Positions 1-8,054 of a DNA stretch of 64,000 nucleotides are shown here, piece by piece (positions within the stretch are counted from its first letter, which is position 1; every line of letters begins with the position of its first letter). The notes beneath the pieces are model-generated. The model was not told the DNA's origin. It searched no databases and saw only the letters and a list, made by a program, of their open reading frames with translations. A program made the translations under genes and the position numbers. This DNA comes from Fictibacillus nanhaiensis (lineage in GTDB: Bacteria; Bacillota; Bacilli; Bacillales; Fictibacillaceae): positions 992,001 to 1,056,000 of the forward strand of contig NZ_JAHVJO010000001.1 of the NCBI RefSeq assembly GCF_019801215.1. Reading direction: 5' to 3'.

Positions 1-331
1 CATCGATGTTAACACCCAATTTTTGAGCGTACTCAGGATCAAGCGCATGCTCGGCATCAATAAACGCTGCTTGTCCACCATTACGCTGTACTTCTGCGAT
101 GGCATGCAATGCAACAGTTGTTTTACCTGATGATTCTGGTCCGTACACTTCGATAATTCTTCCGCGTGGGTATCCGCCAATTCCTAATGCAATATCTAAG
201 GCAATGGAACCACTGGAAACCGTTGAGATCCGCTGTTCTGTCTGTTCGCCCAGTTTCATAATGGAACCTTTACCGAATTGCTTTTCAATTTGGCGCAAAG
301 CCATATCTAAAGCCGCTTTTCTATCGCTCAT
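1..331 (-). CDS. recA: RecA recombinase, N-terminal part (cut by window edge)
   Basis: RecA forms filaments on single-stranded DNA, drives homologous strand exchange and stimulates LexA self-cleavage in the SOS response. The visible first 110 residues begin [20 protein letters not shown] and include the Walker A motif GPESSGKT and the downstream segment [15 protein letters not shown], both typical of RecA. The ATG at 329-331 is chosen because GAGGAG lies just upstream. The C-terminal two thirds lie outside the window. A LexA box and a sigma A promoter sit upstream. Family assignment is certain. Confidence 0.98.
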   Translation of the reverse strand, partial: MSDRKAALDMALRQIEKQFGKGSIMKLGEQTEQRISTVSSGSIALDIALGIGGYPRGRIIEVYGPESSGKTTVALHAIAEVQRNGGQAAFIDAEHALDPEYAQKLGVNID

Positions 332-397
332 CGTATTCACTCCTCTAATTTGTTTCATTTATTTATACTTCTTTATTCCTGTGTTGACTACATTTCT

Positions 398-426
398 ATC
401 ATATCTCTTTTTTTATGTTTTGCCAA
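398..426 (-). promoter_or_regulatory. Sigma A promoter of recA
   Basis: On the minus strand, TTGGCA (421-426) and TATGAT (398-403) are separated by exactly 17 bases and lie about 70 bases before the recA start. The LexA box lies directly upstream of the -35. Inferred from sequence only. Confidence 0.65.
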
Positions 427-434
427 TCATTTTA

Positions 435-448
435 CGAACATTTATTCG
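435..448 (-). promoter_or_regulatory. LexA (DinR/SOS) box upstream of recA
   Basis: The minus-strand sequence CGAATAAATGTTCG matches the Bacillus SOS operator pattern CGAAC-N4-GTTCG at all fixed positions except one (T for C at position 5). It sits next to the recA -35, where the LexA repressor would block transcription. In B. subtilis recA is a known LexA target. Confidence 0.7.
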
Positions 449-454
449 TTTTTT

Positions 455-1696
455 TTATTGTCTTTCTTTGACCAATTGATTTAATAAGTAAAAACCATGT
501 TTGACAGCCTTTTCTCGAATACTCTTTCTTGTTCCAGCGAGTTTCAATGGAAAAGTATGTGTTTCATTAGCACTTGCAATGCCGATAAAAACGGTTCCTA
601 CAGGTTGATTCTCCTGTCTTTCCGGCCCAGCTACTCCAGTAAAACTAATGCCGTAATCTGAGTCTGATATACTTCTTACGTGGCTAGCCATCCACTGGGC
701 ACACTCTTTGCTCACAGCACCGTATTCCTTTATTAAGGATGGTGGGACTCCGAGTATGGATTGTTTAATTTCGTTAGAATACGAAACTACTCCCCCTTTA
801 AAGATAGCTGACGATCCTGGCATATCCGTTACCACTTTACTGAACAATCCGCCAGTTAAGCTTTCTGCAGCTGCAAGTGTAGCTTTGTTCTGTAATAGGA
901 GGCTCATCGCTTGATTCTCTAACGTATCCAGATCATAACCATAAAAGAAAGATGACGTTCTCTTCATGATTTCAGACTCTGTTTGATCCAGCAATGATTT
1001 TGCTTCATTAGGATCATGGTGGGAAGCTGTTAAACGTATCGTAACTTCGTGATCTGATGCGAGCGGGGCAATCGTAGGATTGCTTTGTTGATCGATCAGG
1101 TCCTGCAGCTTCGTCTCCAGCACAGATTCTCCGATACCAAAAAATTTCAACACGCGTGAATATAATCGTGTTTGCACGTCTGTTTTCGCGAAGAGAAACG
1201 GGATTACATATTTTTCAAACATCGGTTTCATTTCACTTGGAGGACCTGGAAGTAAAACGCAAGTACTTTTTTCATGTGTAAAAGCCATTCCTGGAGCCAT
1301 TCCATTTTCGTTTGGAAATACTTCAGAGCCTTTTATCACTAATGCTTGCTTCCTATTGTTCGGAGTCATCTCTCTGTTTGTTTGCACAAAGTATTCCATT
1401 ATGTACGTTAAGGATTGTTCATCATGTACGAGATCTTTTTGAAATACTTTAGCGATGGTTTCTTTTGTAAGATCATCTTTCGTCGGTCCGAGTCCGCCAG
1501 TAAATATGAGAAGATCGGAACGTGATTTTGCAGTTTCAATGACCGATCTAAGCCGCTTTTCATTGTCTCCGGCAACTGTATGATAAAACACATTTATCCC
1601 AATATCAGCAAGGTTCTTCGAAATAAATTGAGCATTGGAATTCACGATCTGTCCTAAAAGAAGTTCACTTCCTACAGCTATGATTTCTGCGTTCAT
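455..1696 (-). CDS. cinA: CinA, competence/damage-inducible protein
   Basis: CinA has an N-terminal MoaB/MogA-like molybdopterin-binding fold (AEIIAVGSELLLGQI at the start, then FTGGLGPTKDDLT). Its C-terminal domain is PncC-like and carries AAAESLTGG and SFTGVAGPE. In characterised homologues the C-terminal domain deamidates NMN, and some CinA proteins also hydrolyse ADP-ribose. The frame extends upstream to a GTG at 1705, but the family start MNAEIIAVG at 1696 is preferred. cinA lies just upstream of recA, as in many Firmicutes and streptococci, where the pair is linked to competence. At 413 residues it is full length. Confidence 0.93.
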   Translation of the reverse strand: MNAEIIAVGSELLLGQIVNSNAQFISKNLADIGINVFYHTVAGDNEKRLRSVIETAKSRSDLLIFTGGLGPTKDDLTKETIAKVFQKDLVHDEQSLTYIMEYFVQTNREMTPNNRKQALVIKGSEVFPNENGMAPGMAFTHEKSTCVLLPGPPSEMKPMFEKYVIPFLFAKTDVQTRLYSRVLKFFGIGESVLETKLQDLIDQQSNPTIAPLASDHEVTIRLTASHHDPNEAKSLLDQTESEIMKRTSSFFYGYDLDTLENQAMSLLLQNKATLAAAESLTGGLFSKVVTDMPGSSAIFKGGVVSYSNEIKQSILGVPPSLIKEYGAVSKECAQWMASHVRSISDSDYGISFTGVAGPERQENQPVGTVFIGIASANETHTFPLKLAGTRKSIREKAVKHGFYLLNQLVKERQ

Positions 1697-1804
1697 CTCT
1701 TCCACTACCTCTCATTGTATCTTCTTTTCATTTTTGTTCAATTTCTAAAATGCTAAATAACAACTTATACATGTTTCGTACTTATGCCATTTTATTAAGG
1801 AAGG

Positions 1805-1841
1805 AACAAAAAAACAGGAGTAATTTGCTCCTGTTTTTTGT
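1805..1841 (-). terminator. Intrinsic terminator after pgsA
   Basis: An 8-bp stem (1813-1820 with 1828-1835, AACAGGAG/CTCCTGTT) around a 7-base loop is flanked by T-runs on both strands. It directly follows the pgsA stop, so it ends that operon and separates it from cinA. Confidence 0.85.
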
Positions 1842-1843
1842 GA

Positions 1844-2422
1844 TTACTTTGATTTTAATAAAATATGTTTGCTGTTTACAAAATACTCCCATCCGGAATA
1901 TAGCGTAATTAGAGTTGCAAGCCATAAACTGATCGCAGCAAATGGGAACCCGATCCATTCAAATGGAAGGTTATGAAGCAATAGAGCGGAAATACTGATG
2001 ATTTGTATCCACATTTTGAGTTTCCCCATCTGCCCTGCAGCAATCACTTCGCCTTCTGCTGCAGCTACCGCTCGAATTCCTGTAACAGCAAATTCCCTGC
2101 TCAAAATAACGATAACCATCCATGCAGGTGCTGCCCCAAGTTCAACTAATCCGATTAAAGCTGCAGATACAAGCAGTTTATCTGCAAGAGGATCTAAAAA
2201 CTTGCCTAAGTTTGTAACCATGTTATATTTTCTAGCATAATAACCGTCTACCCAATCCGTACTTGAAGCAAAAATAAAGATTAATGCTGCTACAAAATGA
2301 GTTATAGGCAATTGTTCTCCGGCTATTGTCCATGTACCCCAGTTAAATCCTCCTAGAAGGATAATCATAAATATAGGGATTAAAATGATTCGAGATAGTG
2401 TAATCTTATTAGGTAAATTCAC
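1844..2422 (-). CDS. pgsA: CDP-diacylglycerol-glycerol-3-phosphate 3-phosphatidyltransferase
   Basis: PgsA makes phosphatidylglycerol phosphate, the committed step to phosphatidylglycerol and cardiolipin in the membrane. The 192-residue protein is strongly hydrophobic. It carries the CDP-alcohol phosphotransferase signature around residues 57-80, with aspartates in STDWVDGYYARK and KFLDPLADK (D-G-x2-A-R-x8-G-x3-D-x3-D). The start is GTG at 2422, preceded by GGAGGA at good spacing. It follows rodZ and ends at a strong terminator, matching the B. subtilis ymfM-pgsA order. Confidence 0.96.
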   Translation of the reverse strand: MNLPNKITLSRIILIPIFMIILLGGFNWGTWTIAGEQLPITHFVAALIFIFASSTDWVDGYYARKYNMVTNLGKFLDPLADKLLVSAALIGLVELGAAPAWMVIVILSREFAVTGIRAVAAAEGEVIAAGQMGKLKMWIQIISISALLLHNLPFEWIGFPFAAISLWLATLITLYSGWEYFVNSKHILLKSK

Positions 2423-2461
2423 TCAAATTCCTCCAAAAATGCGGTCCAAATCTTCTTTACA

Positions 2462-3334
2462 TCATTGTACCATTTTAATAACGATTTTCTGGTGAACAAA
2501 ATCAGAAGGCGGCACAGGATAATCAAAAGGCTCGCCGTTTACTTTGATGGATGTAACATGAGAAGCCCCAATATTCAATGTGACTTCTTTCGATTGTGAA
2601 AGATCAAACGTTTGTGTTTCGCCCTCTTTAATTTGGTTATTAAAATAACTCTTCCCAGTTTCATCTTGGATTCCTACATAGCTTGGACCAGTAGCACTCA
2701 AATCAACAACAAGTTTTTCAGCATCAGATAACTCATAAGTCGTTACTTTGCCGTTAGTTTGAAGTTTCGTTAACGTCTGCTTCGGTTTCTCTTCTTGTTT
2801 TGCTGGTTCTTCTTCTTTTTCATCTTCATCAATTGCATCGTTTGGCTCTTCTTTTTTCTTTGGCTTGTCATCATCAGTATCTACTTCGACTGATGGTGCT
2901 TCACTTCCACTCTTCGCCTGATCATTTCCATCAGGAAGGAGTTTCATAACAAGAAATAAGATTGCGATGATTAATATCCCGATAAGAAAAATAGGTATGA
3001 TGCGTTTTAGTAATGAATTCTCTGTCGTAACACCCGTTTTATTATCTCTTTTAGACCGCGGTTCAAACTCTGAAGCCGTCTCTTTCGCAGCTTGAGGAAT
3101 CTCATGGGCATATTCATCAAATATCGTCTCATATTGAAGCCCTACCGCTTCACAATAATTCTTTATAAAGGCTCTCGCATAAAACGTTCCGGGAAGAACA
3201 TCATAATTCCCCTCTTCAATTGCAGCTAAGTAGCGTTTCTGTATTTTTGTAGCTGTTTGAAGTTCTTCTAGTGACATATCTTTTTCTTCACGCTTTTGTT
3301 TCAATAATTTTCCGAGTTCTGTCAACCTTCCCAC
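2462..3334 (-). CDS. rodZ: RodZ-family cell-shape protein (YmfM)
   Basis: RodZ is a membrane protein that couples the MreB cytoskeleton to wall synthesis during cell elongation. The architecture is complete for the family. A helix-turn-helix domain spans residues 1-70 (LEELQTATKIQKRYLAAIEE), and one transmembrane helix lies at about 112-133. An acidic and lysine-rich low-complexity linker covers about 145-185, and a DUF4115 extracellular domain runs from about 195 to 290. The start is a GTG, 9 bases after the ymfK stop. The tight spacing with ymfK and pgsA suggests one operon. Confidence 0.92.
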   Translation of the reverse strand: MGRLTELGKLLKQKREEKDMSLEELQTATKIQKRYLAAIEEGNYDVLPGTFYARAFIKNYCEAVGLQYETIFDEYAHEIPQAAKETASEFEPRSKRDNKTGVTTENSLLKRIIPIFLIGILIIAILFLVMKLLPDGNDQAKSGSEAPSVEVDTDDDKPKKKEEPNDAIDEDEKEEEPAKQEEKPKQTLTKLQTNGKVTTYELSDAEKLVVDLSATGPSYVGIQDETGKSYFNNQIKEGETQTFDLSQSKEVTLNIGASHVTSIKVNGEPFDYPVPPSDFVHQKIVIKMVQ

Positions 3335-3343
3335 CCACTTACG

Positions 3344-4120
3344 TCATTCTAAATTTCCAAAACCAGTTGGATCTTCTTTAAGAGCTTCATATGTAATTTC
3401 TTCATCCCGATGACTCTTCAGCTCTATGATATAGTCAAAATCCTCTAACGTATATTCCGTCTGTTGAACAAATAAGTCAGGATGTTCTACTACTTTGGCA
3501 GCTGGTAACCGCATAATTTCACGAATTAACTGCCAGTGTTTGTCATTCATATTTCGCGCAGAAACCGCACCATCGATGATAAAAACATGATCAGCGTCAT
3601 ATTCATCATCGGCAAGCATATTCCTAACGGTTTGCCGAAGCAGTGTGGATGAAATAAACACCCACCTTTTATTTGCACAAACACTAGACGCTACTATACT
3701 TTCCGTTTTTCCAACACGAGGCATCCCACGAACGCCAATTAATTTATGTCCCTCAACTTTATATAATTCAGCTAAAAAGTCAACCAATATACCAAGCTCA
3801 TCGCGAATAAACCGAAACGTCTTCTTGTCATCTGCATCACGTTCAATGTATCTTCCATGTCTTACTGCAAGACGGTCACGAAGCTTTGGTTTACGAAATT
3901 TGGTTACCGTAATATTATCCATAGAATCAAGTATTGATTTTAATCGGTTCACTTTTTCATCATTATCTATGATCAGCAACATACCACGCCGTTCGTTATC
4001 AACACCATTAATCGTTATAATGTTAATACCCAGCATACCTAACAAGGATGATATATCTCCTAGGAGCCCCGGGCGGTTTTTATGTATTTCATACTCTAAA
4101 TACCATTCCTGCTCTCCCAT
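3344..4120 (-). CDS. ymfK: YmfK-like protein: ACT-like domain plus P-loop (DUF3388)
   Basis: This 258-residue protein of unknown function is conserved in Bacillaceae beside rodZ. Residues 6-60 read like an ACT regulatory domain, with the typical NRPGLLGDISSLLG turn. Residues 132-139 (GMPRVGKT) fit a Walker A motif, GxxxxGKT, in a domain containing VFIIDGAVSARN, which could serve as a Walker B-like strand. I infer a nucleotide-binding protein under small-molecule control. No catalytic role can be assigned. It lies directly upstream of rodZ (9-base gap), so a link to cell-shape control is possible but untested. Confidence 0.8.
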   Translation of the reverse strand: MGEQEWYLEYEIHKNRPGLLGDISSLLGMLGINIITINGVDNERRGMLLIIDNDEKVNRLKSILDSMDNITVTKFRKPKLRDRLAVRHGRYIERDADDKKTFRFIRDELGILVDFLAELYKVEGHKLIGVRGMPRVGKTESIVASSVCANKRWVFISSTLLRQTVRNMLADDEYDADHVFIIDGAVSARNMNDKHWQLIREIMRLPAAKVVEHPDLFVQQTEYTLEDFDYIIELKSHRDEEITYEALKEDPTGFGNLE

Positions 4121-4210
4121 TGCTCATCTCCTTATTCTTCAAAATGAAACAAATTTCTACATTCATTCATCATGTTACTAATAATAAATGATTTCAATTT
4201 ATTATGAAAG

Positions 4211-4250
4211 AAAAATAAAAGGATGTTAAGAAAAAATTCTTAACATCCTC
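4211..4250 (-). terminator. Intrinsic terminator after ymfJ
   Basis: A 12-bp perfect stem GGATGTTAAGAA/TTCTTAACATCC (4221-4232 with 4237-4248) has a 4-base loop and is followed on the minus strand by TTTTATTTTT. It ends the upstream ymf operon and separates it from ymfK-rodZ-pgsA. Confidence 0.85.
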
Positions 4251-4257
4251 TCTGCTT

Positions 4258-4515
4258 TTAGCGGCTTCCGTCGTTTTGCACTAGCTTAACCATCATATTA
4301 GCAATGGCGTGTCTTTCGTTTTCATCCGCCACTTTCCAAAGATCGGCAAGTACTTTTTCTTCCTCGTTTTTTGGTTCAACGTGGTTTGCTAAATATCCAC
4401 CGATTTCTGTTGCTAAATTCGAGATCGTCTCGTGGTTCATGCCTTGGTGTTCTGCATGATTTAAGCGGTCCGCCAAGAAATGTTTCCATTGGCCGAAGTT
4501 GTCTAATACAGACAT
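4258..4515 (-). CDS. ymfJ: YmfJ-like small protein (DUF3243)
   Basis: This is an 85-residue soluble, mostly helical, slightly acidic protein of the DUF3243 family. It has no recognisable catalytic motif, signal peptide or membrane segment. Its position between ymfI and ymfK is the same as in B. subtilis. An excellent GGAGGAG lies upstream of the ATG, suggesting strong translation. Function unknown. Confidence 0.88.
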   Translation of the reverse strand: MSVLDNFGQWKHFLADRLNHAEHQGMNHETISNLATEIGGYLANHVEPKNEEEKVLADLWKVADENERHAIANMMVKLVQNDGSR

Positions 4516-4584
4516 GCTGTCTCCTCCTTCAAGGTTGATACAGCATTAATATCCCTTAGATCGTACGTTTTTATACATCTTTTT

Positions 4585-5310
4585 TTACGTAAACCATGAA
4601 CCGTTTACAGAGAGAATATGACCTGAAATATAGTCAGCTTTTTCACTTAGTAAAAACTCGACAGCGTATGCGACTTCTTCAGGATTTCCAAAACGGCCCG
4701 CAGGAATATCTTCTGTAAGATTTGCTTTTTCTGTTTCCGAGAAGTGATCAAGCATACCTGTATCAATAACACCTGGAGCCACGCTGTTCACTTGAATGTG
4801 ACTAGGCGCAACCTCTTTGGCCAATGCCTTCATAAACGCATCCAGGCCGCCTTTTGCAGCTGAATAAACCGTTTCGCAGGATGCACCAACCTGACCCCAA
4901 ACGGAAGAGATCATGACGATTTTACCCGCTTTTTTTTGAACCATTCCCGGTATGATCGATTTTGAAATGGTGATTGCACTTAAAAGATTCAACTGAATCG
5001 TTTCGTTTATTGATTCATCTGTAAAATCAGTCAAAAGTCCATAATGTCCCGATCCGCAATTGTAGATGAATGCATCAACTACAGATGGTATTTTCTTTAA
5101 TAATTCAAGAGGTCCATCAGGCTTAGATAAGTCTGCGGAAACAAGCAAACATGTTACGTTATAGCTAAATTCAAGCTCGTTTTTAAGTTTTAGCGCGTAT
5201 TCTTCATTTTTGTTATAGTGCAGAAATAAACTAAAGCCCTTTCTTGCTAGCATATGGCTGATTTGGGCACCGATGCTGCCTGTTGCACCGGTTACAAGTG
5301 CGGTTTTCAA
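4585..5310 (-). CDS. ymfI: Short-chain dehydrogenase/reductase, FabG-like (YmfI)
   Basis: This is a classical SDR of 241 residues. The N-terminal Rossmann motif is TGATGSIG (residues 7-14), followed by NCGSG, the catalytic serine region MISSVWGQ, and YSAAKGG with the catalytic Tyr-x3-Lys. These features support an NAD(P)H-dependent ketoreductase resembling 3-oxoacyl-ACP reductase. The main FabG normally sits in the fab cluster, so this paralogue may have another substrate. It follows the two M16 peptidase genes, with a terminator between. Confidence 0.88.
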   Translation of the reverse strand: MKTALVTGATGSIGAQISHMLARKGFSLFLHYNKNEEYALKLKNELEFSYNVTCLLVSADLSKPDGPLELLKKIPSVVDAFIYNCGSGHYGLLTDFTDESINETIQLNLLSAITISKSIIPGMVQKKAGKIVMISSVWGQVGASCETVYSAAKGGLDAFMKALAKEVAPSHIQVNSVAPGVIDTGMLDHFSETEKANLTEDIPAGRFGNPEEVAYAVEFLLSEKADYISGHILSVNGSWFT

Positions 5311-5327
5311 TACAACCCCTCTTTACT

Positions 5328-5362
5328 AGAAAAAACACCCTAATGAATTAGGATGTTTTTGA
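5328..5362 (-). terminator. Intrinsic terminator after ymfH
   Basis: A 14-base arm (5331-5344) pairs with 5347-5360 and ends in TGTTTTTT on the minus strand. One pair is G-U in minus-strand RNA but would be A-C in plus-strand RNA, which supports action on the ymfF-ymfH transcript. Confidence 0.8.
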
Positions 5363-5367
5363 TTTAA

Positions 5368-6657
5368 TTATGACTTCTTTTTACGAACTTGGCAAACAGT
5401 CATTGCTTCTTTTTTAAAATGGTTCTGAAGGACTTCTTCCACATCAGTCATTTTAAGTGATTCGAAAACCGGAATCACATCAAACAGATCCATTTCATTA
5501 AAAGCATATCTTGTGAATTGATTTGCTATAAATTCAGGTGAGTTTAAAGACCTTAAGAAAGCACCAATTTTCTTTTTGCGAGCTCGTTCAAATGAATCTT
5601 GTGATACAGATTCATTCTTGAAAGATTCGACCATCTCAGAAATGCGCTCGACTAACTCATCCGGTGATTGCGTATCACCACCGAGCATGCTGAATCCAAA
5701 TCCGTTTTCTTCTGTGTAATCGAACGAAAACGTCTGATCGATCAGCCCCTCTTCATAGAGTGTTTCATAATTTGGTGAACTTTTTCCAAACATCATTTCG
5801 AGAAGCAGATTTACAGAAAGCTCATGGCGCATTAATTCTTTTCCTTTACGATTAGCTGAAGCCTCTTTGAAGCCGATATAACACTTTGGTGTCTGAACGG
5901 TCATTTCAATTACTTTTTTAGGCTTCGCTACCGAAGGAGGTTCCTCTTCAAAAAATCTTTCAATCGGAGCTTTTTCTTTAAACGTTTTCTTTGATTGATT
6001 TTCCTTAACAAAATCAAGAATTTCTTTAGAATTAACTGGTCCGACGATAAACAGAATCATATTGCTCGGGTGATAGAACGTTTCATAACATTCATATAGC
6101 GTATCCTTCGTGATTTCAGCGATTGATTTTTCGGTTCCTGCTATATCAATTTTAACTGGATGATGATGAAACATGTTTTCGATCAGGCCGAAGTAAACTC
6201 TCCAGTCTGGGTTATCATCATACATTCTAATCTCTTGACCGATGATTCCTTTTTCTTTTTCAACTGTTTTTTCAGTAAAATAAGGTTCTTGAACAAAATC
6301 GATCAATGTCGTTAAATTCGTTTTCACATCGCCAGTCGTTGAAAACAAATAAGCTGTTCTGTTGAACGTTGTGAATGCATTAGCAGATGCCCCTTGTTTG
6401 CTAAAATCCTGAAACACATCGCCATGTTCTTTTTCAAACAGCTTATGTTCTAAAAAGTGCGCGATTCCATCAGGTACTTTGACGTTCTCTTCTTTTCCAA
6501 GAGGCTTAAAATGGTTATCGATCGATCCATAATGTGTTGTAAAAGTAGCGTATGTTTTATTGAATCCTTTCTTTTCGAGTACATAAACTTTCAACCCGTT
6601 ATCGAATTCTTCAAAGTGTAATGTTTCATCTAGTTGCTCAAACGTTTTCATTCCCAT
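5368..6657 (-). CDS. ymfH: M16-family zinc peptidase (YmfH)
   Basis: This 429-residue member of the M16 (insulinase/pitrilysin, mitochondrial processing peptidase-like) family is cytoplasmic, with no signal peptide. The inverted zinc motif HxxEH is present as HFLEH at residues 67-71. A further glutamate follows about 75 residues downstream (EKEKGIIGQEI), as expected for the third metal ligand. It overlaps the end of ymfF by 20 bases, so the two are probably translationally coupled and form the usual catalytic plus non-catalytic pair. The physiological substrate is unknown. Confidence 0.9.
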   Translation of the reverse strand: MGMKTFEQLDETLHFEEFDNGLKVYVLEKKGFNKTYATFTTHYGSIDNHFKPLGKEENVKVPDGIAHFLEHKLFEKEHGDVFQDFSKQGASANAFTTFNRTAYLFSTTGDVKTNLTTLIDFVQEPYFTEKTVEKEKGIIGQEIRMYDDNPDWRVYFGLIENMFHHHPVKIDIAGTEKSIAEITKDTLYECYETFYHPSNMILFIVGPVNSKEILDFVKENQSKKTFKEKAPIERFFEEEPPSVAKPKKVIEMTVQTPKCYIGFKEASANRKGKELMRHELSVNLLLEMMFGKSSPNYETLYEEGLIDQTFSFDYTEENGFGFSMLGGDTQSPDELVERISEMVESFKNESVSQDSFERARKKKIGAFLRSLNSPEFIANQFTRYAFNEMDLFDVIPVFESLKMTDVEEVLQNHFKKEAMTVCQVRKKKS

Positions 6658-7939
6658 TTGTGCCTGCTCCTTTCAAGAAGAAAATGGTATCCAATGTGAC
6701 TTTTTGTGCAACCTTTACGACGTCTTCTTTTGTTACACGTTTGATTCCTTCCATCCATTCCTCGATCGTCCTGTTCGTCCCTGCGACTACATTGTGATAG
6801 AGCACTTCAGATAATCCGATCGGATGGTCGATCGTTTCAAGAACTTGATTGTTGATCATCGCTTTTGTCTGATTAAATTCATCATCGGTTATGTTGCCAT
6901 TCTTGATTTCTTCATGCTGTTCTTTTATGATTTTAACCGCTTTTTCATAGTTCCCTGTCTCGATGCCACTTATTACAAAGACAGCTCCTTTATGACTTTC
7001 GAAACGGGAAGCTGCGTAATAAGCAAGACTTTCTTTTTCTCTCACATTAATAAAAAGCTTTGAATGAGAAAATCCTCCAAACACACCATTAAAGACTTGA
7101 AGAGCAAAATATTCATCATCACGATATGTTGTATACGTCCGGTAACCCATGTGAAGCTTTCCTTGTTGGACATCTTGTTCTTCAAAAATCTCTTTCACGT
7201 CAGAAATTTTCTTTTCATCGATTGAATGTAAAGGAGAATCTTCTGTAGCCCGATTTTCTGGTAATCGGAAATGCTTTTTAACTTTTTCAATCATCTCATC
7301 TGTTGAGATATCCCCGATTACATACAGGTCCAATCTATTGGTTGCAATTACTTTTTTGTAATAATCGAACAATTCTTGAGAAGTAATCACATCTACTTCA
7401 CCTTCATTTCCGTATACGTTTAAACGGTATGGTTCAGATTCATACATTTCTTCGAGTAATCGTTTATTGGCATAACGCATCTTGTCATCGTAGATAGATT
7501 CGATCTGCTGTTTTAGACTTCGCTTTTCTTTTTTTACGATTCCTTCTTTAAACGCACCATTCTCCAGGGCAGGTGCAAGCAAAACTTGTGACAGCAAATG
7601 AAAGGCTTGATCTAGAACGGGTTCTGAGTTGGCTAGAAATTTTTCATTCGCGACTTCCATGCGAATGCTGATTACTTGATTTTCTCCTTTTTTCGATAAA
7701 TCAGCGTTTAATGTTGCACCGTAAAGATCATCTAAAGCACTTCTAAGCTCTTTACTAGACGGAAAGTCTTTCGTTCCACTTTGAAGAACATATGAAAGCA
7801 ACGCTCGTTTGGTTACGTTTTTCTCATCAATCGCTTCTTTTATTTGAAGAATAAAAGAAGTTGTCTTATACTTTTTTGTTTCGATCGTATGTACGGTCAT
7901 GCCGTGGAGATCAGTTTTTCTATGATTAACGATTCCCAT
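6638..7939 (-). CDS. ymfF: M16-like peptidase homologue lacking the zinc motif (YmfF)
   Basis: This 433-residue protein has the M16 fold pattern (SKELRSALDDLYGATLNADL in the N-terminal half and a C-terminal NVREKESLAYYAASRF arginine/tyrosine motif). It has no HxxEH anywhere: the expected position is occupied by RALLSYVLQSG. It is therefore probably the non-catalytic, substrate-binding partner of YmfH, like the R/Y subunits of processing peptidases. It is the first gene of a two-gene unit. A perfect TATAAT lies upstream at about 7956-7961, but no convincing -35 was found. Confidence 0.88.
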   Translation of the reverse strand: MGIVNHRKTDLHGMTVHTIETKKYKTTSFILQIKEAIDEKNVTKRALLSYVLQSGTKDFPSSKELRSALDDLYGATLNADLSKKGENQVISIRMEVANEKFLANSEPVLDQAFHLLSQVLLAPALENGAFKEGIVKKEKRSLKQQIESIYDDKMRYANKRLLEEMYESEPYRLNVYGNEGEVDVITSQELFDYYKKVIATNRLDLYVIGDISTDEMIEKVKKHFRLPENRATEDSPLHSIDEKKISDVKEIFEEQDVQQGKLHMGYRTYTTYRDDEYFALQVFNGVFGGFSHSKLFINVREKESLAYYAASRFESHKGAVFVISGIETGNYEKAVKIIKEQHEEIKNGNITDDEFNQTKAMINNQVLETIDHPIGLSEVLYHNVVAGTNRTIEEWMEGIKRVTKEDVVKVAQKVTLDTIFFLKGAGTNGNENV

Positions 7940-8020
7940 TAAATAAGTACCCCTTTCATTATAGCCTACATCCTAGTTTACCCATTTTCGATACTCCACA
8001 TGACATTCCTTCTTCTAAAT

Positions 8021-8051
8021 GAAAAAAAGTCCGCCAGAAGGCGAACTTTTT
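8021..8051 (-). terminator. Intrinsic terminator after nupQ
   Basis: A 9-bp stem (8027-8035 with 8040-8048) around AGAA is followed by seven T on the minus strand. One internal pair is G-U only in the minus-strand transcript. It ends the nucleoside transporter operon. Confidence 0.82.
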
Positions 8052-8054
8052 ATC

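Noticed and set aside
99-479. Plus-strand open frame opposite recA with several hydrophobic segments
   Set aside because: It lies antisense to the strongly conserved recA start and the recA-cinA gap. The hydrophobicity comes from the A/T-rich leader, and there is no ribosome-binding site.
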